Part shown: piece by piece, positions 5,429 to 5,480 of the stretch
Numbering within the stretch: the stretch's first letter is position 1
Layout: every line of letters begins with the position of its first letter
Source: CAYPKG01 sp964411275
GTDB taxonomy: Bacteria > Bacillota > Clostridia > Christensenellales > CAG-138
Reading direction: 5' to 3'
DNA: 5,480 nt
NCBI GenBank assembly: GCA_964411275.1
Contig: CAYPKG010000077.1
Coordinates: 1 to 5,480, forward strand
Program-made: the position numbers and the translations under genes
The notes under the pieces: generated by a model
Database searches by the model: none
Told to the model about the DNA's origin: nothing
What the model saw: only the letters and a program-made list of their open reading frames with translations

Positions 5429-5480
5429 GCCCATACGGTATAATTACGACAAAGGGGAAACCCGCATAGAATCAGGGTTT

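Larger units (their letters stand above)
4969..5480. other. Gene-free regulatory region upstream of the Rrf2 gene
   Basis: More than 500 bp without a supportable protein gene. It contains two related palindromes (5048-5073 and 5274-5305), a hairpin with a T-run on the minus strand (5115-5146), a candidate plus-strand promoter (5245-5272), GC-rich hairpins (5311-5341), a bidirectional terminator (5396-5428), and a short inverted repeat AAACCC/GGGTTT at the window edge (5458-5480). Confidence 0.6.

Noticed and set aside
5279..5434. Minus-strand ORF of 51 codons starting MGKRKWVPLG
   Set aside because: No ribosome site; it crosses the terminator and ends inside the operator, and its composition reflects the inverted repeats.
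5295..5480. Plus-strand frame open from ATG 5295 to the window edge (62 codons)
   Set aside because: It starts inside the operator, runs through hairpins and a terminator, lacks a properly spaced ribosome site and shows no family resemblance.
1..5480. CRISPR array, insertion sequence or phage genes
   Set aside because: No regularly spaced repeats, transposase, integrase or phage structural motifs are visible on either strand.

Overview
The window looks like a chromosomal segment of a Gram-positive member of the Bacillota, probably a Clostridia-type anaerobe. The grounds are strong AAGGAG-type ribosome binding sites, two class C-like sortase sequences, a surface protein with a Pro/Ser/Glu-rich stalk, an Rrf2-type regulator, and moderate GC with AT-rich intergenic DNA. 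No species can be named from the sequence alone.

Left part (1-2437): a short-chain dehydrogenase/reductase (SDR) is read leftwards and runs off the window at position 1. Across a gene-free stretch of about 300 bp lies a divergent sodium:solute symporter (SSS family, 907-2355). A strong hairpin at 2371-2428 separates the symporter from the convergent genes to its right. The divergent SDR and transporter could form an uptake/oxidation pair, but the substrate is not visible.

Middle part (2438-4968, all minus strand): reading leftwards, there is an Rrf2 regulator broken by a one-base frameshift in an A7 run, then a 442-codon ORF, then a sortase that overlaps it by ATGA. The 442-codon ORF is chimeric. 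Its first ~315 residues look like the exported N-terminus of a large surface adhesin. Its last ~125 residues are the C-terminal half of a class C sortase, with the catalytic Cys and Arg but no catalytic His or lid. The simplest reading is that a larger pilus/adhesin operon (regulator, adhesin, possibly other subunits, sortase 1, sortase 2) lost its centre by an in-frame deletion, or that the assembly collapsed there.

Right part (4969-5480): no convincing gene. It holds two copies of one palindromic operator (core TACATAAT-N4-ATTATGTR) at 5048-5073 and 5274-5305, probably sites for the adjacent Rrf2 regulator. A plausible plus-strand promoter sits against the second copy. There is also a minus-strand terminator-like hairpin, a three-part GC-rich structure that can fold two ways, and a bidirectional terminator at 5396-5428. 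Together these could define a short regulated RNA of about 150 nt, which is an inference.

The points most worth checking are the adhesin-sortase fusion, the frameshift in the regulator at a perfect A AAA AAA heptamer, and the paired operators with the possible small transcript.
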